Assembly: GCA_021848765.1 (NCBI GenBank)
Contig: JAJZTU010000009.1
Span: forward strand, 1-26,192
Origin: Bacillota bacterium
GTDB taxonomy: Bacteria; Bacillota; GCA-003054495; Carboxydocellales; JAJZTU01
Length of the DNA: 26,192 nucleotides
Reading direction: 5' to 3'
Below, piece by piece: positions 1-6,703 of the stretch. Made by a program: the position numbers and the translations under genes. The notes under the pieces were generated by a model, which was not told the origin of the DNA, made no database searches, and saw nothing but the letters and a program-made list of their open reading frames with translations. Every line of letters begins with the position of its first letter. The first letter of the stretch is position 1.

Positions 1-1
1 A

Positions 2-127
2 CTGGTGCTGCCCGATTCTGATGAACCGGTTTTCCGGGTCCTGAGTGAAGCATCATCACAGGAGGTTGCCAAGGAACTCGCGGTCAGCTATGCCGAGAAA
101 ATTAAGGCTTATAAATCACAAGCATAA
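2..127 (+). CDS. C-terminal fragment of a phosphohexomutase-like protein (partial)
   Basis: Only the last 41 codons are in the window, read in the frame that ends at TAA 125-127. The tail reads LVLPDSDEPVFRVLSEASS, followed by an amphipathic helix ending in AYKSQA. This resembles the C-terminal domain of alpha-D-phosphohexomutases (phosphomannomutase/phosphoglucomutase, sometimes fused to a nucleotidyltransferase). There a phosphate-binding loop is followed by V.SEA and a helix of the type EEVAKELA..YAEKI. The gene starts upstream of the window, so domain content and substrate cannot be read. It ends just before a bidirectional terminator shared with the convergent mgtC-like gene. The family call rests on this short tail and is moderate. 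Confidence 0.5.
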   Translation: MVLPDSDEPVFRVLSEASSQEVAKELAVSYAEKIKAYKSQA

Positions 128-132
128 AACCT

Positions 133-180
133 AAAATTGCCGGTTACGACGACAACTTGCGTCATAACCGGCAATTTTTT
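133..180. terminator. Bidirectional rho-independent terminator
   Basis: AAAATTGCCGGTTA (133-146) pairs perfectly with TAACCGGCAATTTT (165-178). A T-run follows on the plus strand and the A-run gives a T-run on the minus strand. It lies between two convergent genes and can end both. Confidence 0.88.
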
Positions 181-188
181 GCGCAGAC

Positions 189-695
189 TTAATCTCCGTT
201 GTTCACTTTGCATTCATCAATTTTGTCATCCCCGTTGTGCGGGTTACAGGTGGTCTCATAAGTGATAAGACCAAGTTTCTCCAGAATATAGGCTATTTTT
301 AAAGCAATCCGCAGCAGGACAATGGTTAAGAAAACCAGATAAAAATGTCCCAACCCGGCAGCGATACCCAAACCGGCGGCAGCCCAAATGTTGGTGGCTG
401 TGGTGAGACCGCGGATATCACCGTGGCTCTCCTTCCAGATAACACCGGCTCCCAGGAAACCTATTCCGGAAACAATTTGGGAGGCCAAGCGCAAAGGATC
501 CATCGAGCGGGTTTCAACAAAATCCTGAACCCCATAAGCGGAAATTATGGTGAGGGAGGCAGAAGCGATACAGACCAAAGCATGGGTCCGGATACCGGCA
601 GGTTTGCGTTTTTTGGTGCGCTCATAGCCAATTATAGCTCCGGCCAGCATAGCTACAACCAGCCGGATGGTAGTATCAAGGTAGGAAAGCTCCAT
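189..695 (-). CDS. MgtC/SapB family inner-membrane protein
   Basis: A hydrophobic protein of 168 residues from the chosen start. It has the MgtC-family signatures in order: an N-terminal membrane segment with GAIIGYER, then RTHALVCIASA, then SGIGFLGAGVI, then GLTTATNIWAAAGLGIAAGLG, and a last membrane helix before a short polar tail. The family is associated with magnesium homeostasis and, in some pathogens, with control of the F-type ATP synthase; the role here is unknown. A GTG nine bases upstream (704) is in frame, but its AGG lies only two bases away. The ATG at 695 has GGTGAG four bases upstream and is preferred. A good promoter (TTGTCA-N17-TAATAT) lies just upstream on the minus strand. 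Despite the neighbouring SAM riboswitch, the gene reads away from it. Confidence 0.88.
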   Translation of the reverse strand: MELSYLDTTIRLVVAMLAGAIIGYERTKKRKPAGIRTHALVCIASASLTIISAYGVQDFVETRSMDPLRLASQIVSGIGFLGAGVIWKESHGDIRGLTTATNIWAAAGLGIAAGLGHFYLVFLTIVLLRIALKIAYILEKLGLITYETTCNPHNGDDKIDECKVNNGD

Positions 696-737
696 AAGTC
701 TCACCGCCTAATAATATTATTACTTAACTTAAATTTA

Positions 738-766
738 ATATTAGCTTTTTCGACAACAGGTGACAA
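738..766 (-). promoter_or_regulatory. Sigma-A-type promoter of the mgtC-like gene
   Basis: On the minus strand TTGTCA (766-761) is followed by a 17-base spacer and TAATAT (743-738). Transcription would begin near 731, about 36 bases before the ATG at 695. The small inverted repeat AACAGG...CCTGTT (755-779) overlaps the -35 region. Confidence 0.65.
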
Positions 767-803
767 AATCCTGCCTGTTAGCTGGGTGCACCGCCTGAAA
801 ATA

Positions 804-832
804 TTGACACTACAGCGGGTATATGGTAATAT
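804..832 (+). promoter_or_regulatory. Consensus sigma-A promoter of the metX leader
   Basis: TTGACA (804-809), a spacer of exactly 17 bases, and TAATAT (827-832). Transcription would begin near 839, about 40 bases ahead of the SAM-I aptamer. It is divergent from the mgtC promoter, with the two -35 elements about 40 bp apart. Confidence 0.8.
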
Positions 833-879
833 ATATTCATTACTGCTTTGGCTTAAGGCTAATTAAAACTAAATAGCTT

Positions 880-1036
880 CTCTTATCAAGAGTGGTGGAG
901 GGACTGGCCCGATGACACCCGGCAACAGCTACGACCGACTCACTTTCCGTTTGGGGGCAGAGATGTCCGGCGGTGAGGCAGGTTTGGTTTTGGAAATGTG
1001 CCAATTCCAGCAGAACTTAGTTCTGAGAGATGAGAG
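880..1036 (+). promoter_or_regulatory. SAM-I (S-box) riboswitch aptamer
   Basis: The S-box core is plain: P1 CTCTTATC (880-887) pairs with GATGAGAG (1029-1036, one U-G wobble). It is followed by the conserved AGGGACTGGCCCGATGA (899-915) with its kink-turn, CACCCGGCAAC, a variable P3 arm and the GTGCCAATTCCAGCAG segment (about 999-1014). SAM-I riboswitches bind S-adenosylmethionine and lower expression of methionine genes when it is abundant. The 3' strand of P1 (GAGAGG, 1032-1037) can also pair with CCTCTT in the following terminator (1064-1069), giving an antiterminator when SAM is absent. Confidence 0.96.
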
Positions 1037-1060
1037 GGTTATGCTATAGGTAAGACTATG

Positions 1061-1090
1061 CATCCTCTTCATTGGAAGAGGATATTTTTA
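1061..1090 (+). terminator. Riboswitch-controlled transcription terminator of metX
   Basis: ATCCTCTTC (1062-1070) pairs with GAAGAGGAT (1075-1083) over a four-base loop, followed by ATTTTTA. Its 5' arm can be captured by the P1 3' strand of the aptamer, the expected attenuation switch. Confidence 0.88.
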
Positions 1091-1137
1091 TGTGTGGTAG
1101 ATTAACTACATAGTGTAGAGAGGGAAGAGATGAACCG

Positions 1138-2277
1138 ATGTTTATACATAAAAACAGCCAAGAAGTAATTACCAGGCCGGAAACTTTCTCCTTTGGTGCA
1201 AAGGCTGATCCCTTTCTCCTGGAAAACGGCGAACAGTTAACCCGGGTAGATGTAACCTATGAAACCTGCGGAACCCTGAATCCTGCCCGGGATAATGTAA
1301 TTTTAATCGAGCACGCCTTGACCGGGAGCGCGCAATGTGCCGGAAAACACTCCCCAGAGGAAAAAACGGTGGGCTGGTGGGATCCCTTGATCGGACCGGG
1401 AAAAGCCTTTGATACCGGCAAGTACTTCATTGTCTGTGCTAATGTCCTGGGTGGGTGTTATGGGACTACAGGTCCGGCCTCCATCAATCCGGAGACAGGA
1501 GAACCATATGGTATGGACTTTCCCACTGTTACGATCAGAGATATGGTCAAAGTCCAAAAAAAGCTCCTGGAGCACCTGGGAATCTCCAAACTAAAAGCAG
1601 TGGCCGGCGGTTCCATGGGCGGGATGCAGGTGCTGGAATGGGCGGTCACTTATCCGGAGTGGGTGGAAAAAGCCATTTGCATTGCTGCTTCAGGCTGGCT
1701 GTATCCCCAGGCCATTGCCTTTAATGAGGTTGGGAGAAGGGCCATCATGATTGACCCTAAATGGCAGGGTGGCAGGTATTATCCTGGAAAGGGGCCGGTG
1801 GACGGTTTGGCAGTGGCCAGGATGATCGGTACCATTACCTACAAAAGCGATGAATCCATGAACCACCGCTTTGGCCGTAAACTATGTTCAGAGGATCCGG
1901 GGCGCTATTTCTGTTTTGATGAGCAATTTGAAGTCGAAAGCTATCTGCATTATCATGGCAGCGCCCTGGTGAAGCGCTTTGATGCCAATTGCTACCTCTA
2001 TCTCACCAAGGCGATGGATTTACACGATGTAAGCTATGGCTATGATTCCCATGAAGCGGCTCTCTCCAGAATTCAGGCCGGGGTTTTAGTCATGGGAATA
2101 AGCAGTGACATTCTCTTTCCGACATACCAGCAGAAAGAGATAGTTGAGATTCTCCGCAAATGTGCTAAAAAGGCTCAATACTTTGAGTTAAACTCCCCGC
2201 ATGGTCATGATGGCTTTCTGATCGAGTTTGAACAAATAGGGCCTGTAATCCAAAGGTTTCTTAACCTCCCCTCATAA
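1138..2277 (+). CDS. metX: Homoserine O-acetyltransferase
   Basis: This cytosolic alpha/beta-hydrolase-fold enzyme transfers the acetyl group of acetyl-CoA to L-homoserine, the committing step of methionine synthesis through O-acetylhomoserine. The nucleophile elbow is GGSMGGMQVLEWA with Ser159. The likely acid is the Asp of GISSDILFP near residue 323, and the base is His357 in the C-terminal SPHGHDGFL. The N-terminal region carries the family motif LIEHALTGSAQ...GWWDPLIGPGKAFDT. At 379 residues it has normal family length. The ATG at 1138 follows GGGAAGAG. Expression is expected to rise when SAM is low, because the SAM-I riboswitch and terminator lie directly upstream. No metY (sulfhydrylase) is adjacent, so it must be encoded elsewhere. 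MetX and serine acetyltransferases share this fold, but the riboswitch supports MetX. Confidence 0.95.
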   Translation: MFIHKNSQEVITRPETFSFGAKADPFLLENGEQLTRVDVTYETCGTLNPARDNVILIEHALTGSAQCAGKHSPEEKTVGWWDPLIGPGKAFDTGKYFIVCANVLGGCYGTTGPASINPETGEPYGMDFPTVTIRDMVKVQKKLLEHLGISKLKAVAGGSMGGMQVLEWAVTYPEWVEKAICIAASGWLYPQAIAFNEVGRRAIMIDPKWQGGRYYPGKGPVDGLAVARMIGTITYKSDESMNHRFGRKLCSEDPGRYFCFDEQFEVESYLHYHGSALVKRFDANCYLYLTKAMDLHDVSYGYDSHEAALSRIQAGVLVMGISSDILFPTYQQKEIVEILRKCAKKAQYFELNSPHGHDGFLIEFEQIGPVIQRFLNLPS

Positions 2278-2308
2278 CTTGTGCGCTTTTTTCAGTGCAG
2301 TGAGTATG

Positions 2309-2327
2309 ATATACTTAGATAGTATAT
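2309..2327. promoter_or_regulatory. AT-rich inverted repeat upstream of the nucleotidase gene
   Basis: ATATACT (2309-2315), spacer TAGAT, AGTATAT (2321-2327), with a further AGTAT half-site at 2303. TATACT could serve as a -10 element, but no convincing -35 is seen. It may be an operator or a weak AT-rich hairpin ending metX transcription (TTTT follows). Function unproven. Confidence 0.3.
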
Positions 2328-2356
2328 TTTATGAGCTTGGGCGGGCAGGTGAAACC

Positions 2357-2965
2357 ATGAAAATCGGTGTTGATATTGACGGTGTTATTGCTGATTCACT
2401 CAATACGTGGGTTCGGGAGCTTAACCGGCATTTTGCCCAGGACAAAAAACTGGAAGACATAGTGTTTTACCAGTTTGAAAAGATTTACAATGTATCCTGG
2501 GAAGAAATGGATAGATTCTTTAGAACTAATCAGGAACTCCTCCTGACCAACCTGGCTCCTGTGGAACAGGCCGCTGAAATACTGCGCCGCCTAAAGGATG
2601 ACCATGACCTCATGCTGATTACGGCCAGACCTGAGCAATACAGATACCTGACCGAAAAGTGGTTACGTGAACACGGGATAGCCTATGATGATTTGGTAAT
2701 GACTAACTTTGGGGACAAGAGCTGTCATTGCAAGTCGATGGATATAGAAATCTTCATCGAAGACTCACTGGAAAATGCCTTATCCATTTATCAAGCGGGT
2801 ATTCCGGTAATTCTCTTTGATGCACCTTATAATCAGGGACCCTTACCGAAAGGCATGCTTAGAAAAAAGAATTGGCAGGAAATTTATCAAGCGCTCATCA
2901 ACCGGGAGAGAAAAATGTTTCCTGTGTTTCCTTCCGGCAGGAATTTGGTCTTTCAGGAAGAATAA
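2357..2965 (+). CDS. HAD-superfamily 5'(3')-deoxyribonucleotidase-like protein (NT5C type)
   Basis: A 202-residue protein beginning MKIGVDIDGVIADS. This is HAD motif I, with nucleophile Asp6 and general acid Asp8. A helical cap (about 20-75) follows, then LMLITARP (motif II Thr), a lysine-containing segment NFGDKSCHCK (motif III region) and IFIEDSLENA (motif IV acidic residues). This layout matches the cytosolic deoxyribonucleotidase-type branch, which removes phosphate from nucleoside monophosphates; the exact substrate cannot be read. The reading frame is open 26 codons further upstream, but that stretch is not conserved-looking. The ATG at 2357 has GCAGGTG upstream and opens directly on motif I. 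It starts 79 bp after metX and may be co-transcribed or have its own signals at the AT-rich inverted repeat. Confidence 0.75.
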   Translation: MKIGVDIDGVIADSLNTWVRELNRHFAQDKKLEDIVFYQFEKIYNVSWEEMDRFFRTNQELLLTNLAPVEQAAEILRRLKDDHDLMLITARPEQYRYLTEKWLREHGIAYDDLVMTNFGDKSCHCKSMDIEIFIEDSLENALSIYQAGIPVILFDAPYNQGPLPKGMLRKKNWQEIYQALINRERKMFPVFPSGRNLVFQEE

Positions 2966-3019
2966 AAAAAGGAAAGTATTCCCAGTGATTTGCGGCGGAC
3001 TGTGGGGAGGAGCGAAGTC

Positions 3020-3619
3020 ATGTATGGGTTGATAATAATCGGAGTAATTTTAGGCCTAGGGTTAATTGGTTACATCTATTATCAAAACCAGCAGCTTCGG
3101 CAGCTTGAACAGGACAAGTCCGCGCAAGAACAGGAAGCAATAGGAAAACTGGAGCTAGAGAGACTAAAAAAAGAAAGACAGGAAAAACAACGCCTGGAAA
3201 GGGAACGGGCTGTGGAAGCGGAGGCCCAGGCCAGGCTCAGGAAGGAGATTGAACCGGTCCTGGAGATCTTTCTTGCCGAACATGAGTGGCAGTCCTGGAT
3301 TAAGCACATGGAGGAAGCAGAAGCTATTTTGGAAGGCAGGCCTATTTCGGTGCAAGAATTACTCCAGCACAATGTTGTGCGCAAGTTTCCTGATGGCTCA
3401 TTCTATAGAGTAGGTTTAATCAAACAAATGCCGGATGGTGAATATAGCATTCTACCGGAGAAGGTGGAAGCGCTTCAAGAGTATTTTGTATGTTTTTTGG
3501 AATTTTCATCTCACCTGAAAAGTCAAAGTGTCTCCGTAAATAAACTTCAATTACATCGAATCTTACGGGATGAATTCAGGAAGAAGGCCAGAAGGTTGCC
3601 AATGAATAGCTTAAATTAG
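3020..3619 (+). CDS. Membrane-anchored coiled-coil protein of unknown function
   Basis: I do not recognise a named family. The 199-residue protein has one N-terminal membrane helix (about residues 3-22, MYGLIIIGVILGLGLIGYIYY). Next comes a Gln/Glu/Lys/Arg-rich stretch of about 60 residues (QLRQLEQDKSAQEQEAIGKL onward) with heptad-like spacing typical of a coiled coil. A soluble C-terminal domain of about 120 residues follows, with no motif I can assign. The expected topology is a single N-terminal anchor with a cytoplasmic coiled coil. The ATG at 3020 is preferred over an in-frame ATG at 2990 because GGGGAGGAG (3004-3012) lies seven bases before it. It follows the nucleotidase gene by 54 bp and is probably in the same transcript. 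A weak hairpin lies downstream. Confidence 0.6.
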   Translation: MYGLIIIGVILGLGLIGYIYYQNQQLRQLEQDKSAQEQEAIGKLELERLKKERQEKQRLERERAVEAEAQARLRKEIEPVLEIFLAEHEWQSWIKHMEEAEAILEGRPISVQELLQHNVVRKFPDGSFYRVGLIKQMPDGEYSILPEKVEALQEYFVCFLEFSSHLKSQSVSVNKLQLHRILRDEFRKKARRLPMNSLN

Positions 3620-3652
3620 TAGGCACAAAATTCAGATTAGGGCAATATCCTG

Positions 3653-3677
3653 GGAGAGGGAGAATCCTCTCCTGTTT
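3653..3677 (+). terminator. Weak hairpin after the coiled-coil gene
   Basis: GGAGAGG (3653-3659) pairs with CCTCTCC (3666-3672) across a six-base loop and is followed by TGTTTTC. The T-run is interrupted, so termination may be partial. Confidence 0.5.
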
Positions 3678-3699
3678 TCATTACATGTCAAAAAAATTC

Positions 3700-3730
3700 T
3701 TGCCAAAATAAAATTTTTATGGTGTAATAT
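3700..3730 (+). promoter_or_regulatory. Probable promoter of the decarboxylase gene
   Basis: TTGCCA (3700-3705) and TAATAT (3725-3730) with a 19-base spacer, in an AT-rich stretch after the weak terminator and 30 bases before the start codon. The spacer is longer than ideal. Confidence 0.4.
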
Positions 3731-3759
3731 ATTCATTGTGGTGAAAGGAGTGGTAAAAC

Positions 3760-5265
3760 TTGAACAATATACTTAATCAACATAATACACCGGTTTTTGA
3801 CGCAGTAAAAAAATACGTCGCTGAAAACACACTACCCTTTCACGTTCCCGGCCACAAACAGGGCAGGGGGCTTAAGGAATTTTGTGACTTTGTGGGCAAA
3901 GAGGTCATGGCCATTGACCTCACCTGCTTCGAGGGAACTGACAATATCTGTAATCCCCTGGATGTGATTAAAGAAGCACAGGAATTAGCTGCGGATGCTT
4001 ATGGGGCTGACCATGCTTTCTTTTTGGTAAACGGGACTACTTCCGGGATTCAAGCCATGATTATGAGTGTATGCCAGCCCGGAGATAAGATTATTCTCCC
4101 CCGTAATGCTCATAAATCAGCGATTGGCGGCATAATCCTCAGTGGTGCTGTGCCTATTTATATTCAGCCGGAGGTTTGTCCTCAACATGGCATAGCTCTG
4201 GCAGTTACCCCGGAAACAGTTAGAGAAGCGTTGGAAGAACACCCTGATGCCAAAGGTGTATTTATTGTCAATCCTACCTATTATGGTTATGCGCCTAACC
4301 TGAAGGCTATTGTGGAAATTGCCCATAGTTATGGGGTTCCTGTCCTGGTTGACGAGGCCCATGGCGCCCATCTGCCTTTTCATCCCCAGTTGCCTATTTC
4401 AGCCATGCAGGCCGGAGCAGATATGAGTGCGGCCAGTACTCACAAATTGGTTGGTTCGCTAACCCAAAGCTCGCTATTGTTATTAAAGGAAGGAATTATC
4501 AGCCCTAAACGGGTAAAAGGTGTGCTGAATCTATCCCAGACTACCAGTCCGTCGTATATTCTACTGGCTTCAATTGACGTGGCCAGGAAGCAGATGGCTG
4601 TTCAGGGAAGAGAATTGCTGGAACGTACTCTGGCCCTTGCTGAATTCTCCAGGCAGGAAATGAGCAAAATCGAAGGACTTCAGGTCCTGGGGCAGGAAAT
4701 GTTAGGTAGAGACGGATGTTATGCCTGGGACCCCTCCAAAGTTGCGGTTAATGTCCGTAAACTAGGTCTCTCCGGGTTTGATGTGGAGACTATCCTGCGC
4801 AGGGATTATGGGATTCAGGTTGAACTGGCGGATCTTTACAATGTGCTCTTCCTATTCTCCGTTGGTGATGATCAGGAGACGGTTGGCAGGCTTTTGAGAG
4901 CCATGGAGGCTATTGCGTCCGGACAGGGAGTTAAAAATGTAACCAAACTCGGCACCCATTTGCCGGAAACGCCGGAACTGGTGGTAACGCCGCAAGAGGC
5001 TTTCTATAGTGATACCCGGTTGGTTGAACTGGAGGAATCCGAAGGAGAAATTGCCGCCGAGATGATTATGGCCTATCCACCCGGAGTTCCCATCATCTGT
5101 CCAGGGGAGCGGATTACGCAAGAAATCATCGAATATGTCCGGGTATTAAAACAAGAACATTGTCAACTTCAAGGAACCGAGGATCCTTATATTAATCAGA
5201 TCAAAGTGTTGACCAGGCATTTCGTTGTTGTTCAGCCTAATAACGTCGCCGGAAGCGCCGGGTAG
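3760..5265 (+). CDS. Orn/Lys/Arg decarboxylase family protein (PLP-dependent, fold type I)
   Basis: A 501-residue enzyme of the bacterial arginine/lysine/ornithine decarboxylase family. These enzymes remove the alpha-carboxyl group of a basic amino acid using pyridoxal phosphate and feed polyamine synthesis. The N-terminal motif is LPFHVPGHKQGRG. FFLVNGTTSGIQAMIM binds the cofactor phosphate, VDEAHGAHLPFH carries the Asp and His that contact the pyridine ring, and STHKLVGSLTQSS contains Lys229, the Schiff-base lysine. The C-terminal domain has EMIMAYPPGVPIICPGERI. The start is TTG at 3760, with GAAAGGAG ending nine bases before it; no better ATG is close. Arginine decarboxylase (SpeA of Firmicutes) and lysine decarboxylase cannot be told apart from sequence alone, and no spermidine synthase or agmatinase gene follows. 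It stands alone between its own promoter and terminator. Confidence 0.88.
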   Translation: MNNILNQHNTPVFDAVKKYVAENTLPFHVPGHKQGRGLKEFCDFVGKEVMAIDLTCFEGTDNICNPLDVIKEAQELAADAYGADHAFFLVNGTTSGIQAMIMSVCQPGDKIILPRNAHKSAIGGIILSGAVPIYIQPEVCPQHGIALAVTPETVREALEEHPDAKGVFIVNPTYYGYAPNLKAIVEIAHSYGVPVLVDEAHGAHLPFHPQLPISAMQAGADMSAASTHKLVGSLTQSSLLLLKEGIISPKRVKGVLNLSQTTSPSYILLASIDVARKQMAVQGRELLERTLALAEFSRQEMSKIEGLQVLGQEMLGRDGCYAWDPSKVAVNVRKLGLSGFDVETILRRDYGIQVELADLYNVLFLFSVGDDQETVGRLLRAMEAIASGQGVKNVTKLGTHLPETPELVVTPQEAFYSDTRLVELEESEGEIAAEMIMAYPPGVPIICPGERITQEIIEYVRVLKQEHCQLQGTEDPYINQIKVLTRHFVVVQPNNVAGSAG

Positions 5266-5318
5266 GCTGTTCAGTTCCCTGTTAGGGAAACTTTACTTGA
5301 TGAGGCACCAGAGAGAAC

Positions 5319-5360
5319 AAAAGCATCTTCAAAGCCGACTGGCATCGAAGATGCTTTTTT
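5319..5360. terminator. Bidirectional rho-independent terminator
   Basis: AAGCATCTTC (5321-5330) pairs with GAAGATGCTT (5347-5356), extendable by two A-T pairs, with a small GCC/GGC stem in the loop and a T6 run. On the minus strand the hairpin is followed by TTTTGTT, so it can also end the convergent minus-strand transcript with the small ORF and minC. Confidence 0.9.
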
Positions 5361-5439
5361 GCATATATATCTTTGCCCTGAATCCCCAGCGACCCCAAAT
5401 AACCATTAACACAACGGAACAGCGACGTTTTGATTAATA

Positions 5440-5607
5440 TTAAGACAACTTGTTGCGCATATTAATTTTTAGGTCTTTTCTCACGCCTGAAGGGATAAAA
5501 TGCGACTCTCTGGGACGAGGATGGCCTTCCGGTTTATATCTTTCCGTGGAGAGATCGGTACGGTCGCGGTCAACCTTGTTGGGAAGATATTTTTCATGGT
5601 TACTCAT
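5440..5607 (-). CDS. Small hypothetical protein, 55 residues
   Basis: A short ORF on the minus strand from ATG at 5607 to TAA at 5442-5440. It starts MSNHEKYLPNKVDRDRTDLS and ends INMRNKLS. An excellent ribosome binding site, AGGAGG, ends eight bases before the ATG. The product is very polar and rich in Lys, Arg, Asp, Glu and Pro, with no membrane segment or cysteines, so it may be disordered or nucleic-acid binding. I do not recognise a family. It lies 106 bp downstream of the minC-like gene on the same strand and could be its operon partner. The bidirectional terminator at 5319-5360 would end the transcript. The ribosome binding site and the position between a same-strand gene and a terminator are the main support; conservation is untested. 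Confidence 0.5.
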   Translation of the reverse strand: MSNHEKYLPNKVDRDRTDLSTERYKPEGHPRPRESHFIPSGVRKDLKINMRNKLS

Positions 5608-5676
5608 GATTGCTTCCTCCTGACTTTCAGCTTTACGTTTAGTTTAACCCGTTTGTCAGCAAGGTTGCCTGGTAAA

Positions 5677-5727
5677 TGCAGGTGACTCAAACTTTTCTGG
5701 TACTGCAGGTGTCTCAAACTTTCCTGG
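5677..5727. repeat. Two-copy tandem repeat at the end of the minC-like gene
   Basis: A 24-base unit starting TGCAGGTG and ending CTGG occurs at 5677-5700 and 5704-5727 with 22 of 24 identical bases and a period of 27. A degenerate CCTGG just before (5668-5672) may be the remains of a third unit. The proximal copy contains the stop codon of the minC-like gene (TGA on the minus strand). It may be a minisatellite-type duplication or the remnant of a terminal repeat of a mobile element; no transposase is nearby. Confidence 0.6.
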
Positions 5728-6475
5728 CAGCATGGGGTGTAGCCAATTGCTCAATGACAATTTGTCCGTTGACAATTTTGGCAACCTCCGGGGAAATTGC
5801 CTGCTGAAACCATTCGTCATCAGGAGCACGGCCTAAAGATTCGGCAATACGGATCTGGGTCGGTTTGAGATTATAGGCGGTTATGGTAGCAGATGGATCA
5901 CCTGAGGCTCCGGCGTGGGCGATTCCGCGCAGGGTTCCCATGATGATGATATTACCGCCTGCTATAATATCAGCGCCGGGATTGACATCACCAAGGATAA
6001 CCACATTGCCGGGATAGACAATCTTTTGTCCCGAACGCAGATTATGCCTGACCAGCAAGGTTTCTTGCTGCAGCTCTTTTGATGTGAGGCCTTGGGTTGT
6101 AATTTGTGAGTTGTTTCCTGGCTGTTGTCGTTGAACACAGTTAGCGGTTGGGTTTTCAACAGTGGTTTTTTGGGTAGTGGGTTGTTCAATAGCAGGTTGT
6201 TGGTGTTTTTTTTCGTGGGGACCGCCGGGAAAAGGAATTTCCGGGTCATAAACAAGCCCATGGGAAGAACAATAAGCCTGAAGTTCCTGGGTGACCTTGG
6301 AATTGATGAGGTTATTGTCAATGTGAAAAGTAAACTTTGCGCCATTAAAAAAGCCTTTAGAACTTTCAATTTTTTGCTTCAGATTATCCTTAAGTTCATG
6401 AAAATCCCGGGACCCATCCATCATTATGACCAGGCCATGACGGGTTCCCTTGATTTGCACAATATCCTTACTCAT
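5714..6475 (-). CDS. minC: MinC-like septum-site-determining protein
   Basis: MinC blocks FtsZ polymerisation away from midcell, normally with MinD. This 253-residue protein has both usual parts. The N-terminal domain (about 1-105) contains VQIKGTRHGLVIMMD, then FFNGAKFTFHI. The C-terminal beta-helix domain (about 150-245) contains HNLRSGQKIVYPGNVVILGD, VNPGADIIAGGNIIIMGTLRGIAHAGA and a final TQIRIAESLGR...EVAKIVNGQIVIE. Between them is an unusually polar Gln/Thr/Pro-rich linker of about 50 residues. The ATG at 6475 has AGGAGGT seven bases upstream. No minD, minE, divIVA or mreB gene is adjacent, so it stands apart from the usual cell-shape cluster. Its last codons (about HAARKV) and its stop lie at the edge of a tandem repeat, so the extreme C-terminus may be a recent addition. 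Confidence 0.88.
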   Translation of the reverse strand: MSKDIVQIKGTRHGLVIMMDGSRDFHELKDNLKQKIESSKGFFNGAKFTFHIDNNLINSKVTQELQAYCSSHGLVYDPEIPFPGGPHEKKHQQPAIEQPTTQKTTVENPTANCVQRQQPGNNSQITTQGLTSKELQQETLLVRHNLRSGQKIVYPGNVVILGDVNPGADIIAGGNIIIMGTLRGIAHAGASGDPSATITAYNLKPTQIRIAESLGRAPDDEWFQQAISPEVAKIVNGQIVIEQLATPHAARKV

Positions 6476-6493
6476 TGAGATTACCTCCTGTAC

Positions 6494-6521
6494 TTCGGCA
6501 CTCCTAATTCGGCACTCCTAA
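6494..6521. repeat. Perfect 14-bp tandem duplication in the minC leader
   Basis: TTCGGCACTCCTAA occurs twice without a gap (6494-6507 and 6508-6521). On the minus strand it lies directly ahead of the ribosome binding site of the minC-like gene, and each unit contributes TTAGGAG, which is itself ribosome-binding-site-like. It could be a slippage product or a repeated regulatory site. Confidence 0.7.
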
Positions 6522-6703
6522 TCATTTTTCAATTAATTTCGTCCTCACTCGGGCAATTCCTTCTAAGCTAGGCAAATATTTCGAGAATAACTGAGAAAAA
6601 AGGAGTTATGCTTTTGAGCAGGGAAAATAACAATATTGTAGAATTGTAGATAGTAGAAAAAATATTATGTTCGGGGGATGTTATAGTGGGGAGGAATTTA
6701 CCG

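Noticed and set aside
345..866. A 173-codon plus-strand frame opposite the mgtC-like gene
   Set aside because: Low-complexity, Gly/Ser-rich and antisense to a well-supported membrane protein; no ribosome binding site.
5225..5437. A plus-strand frame overlapping the decarboxylase end and its terminator
   Set aside because: It reads through the terminator hairpin at 5319-5360 and has no ribosome binding site.
5500..5685. A plus-strand 61-codon frame between the decarboxylase and minC
   Set aside because: It opposes the small minus-strand ORF at 5440-5607, which has a much better ribosome binding site, and runs into the tandem repeat.
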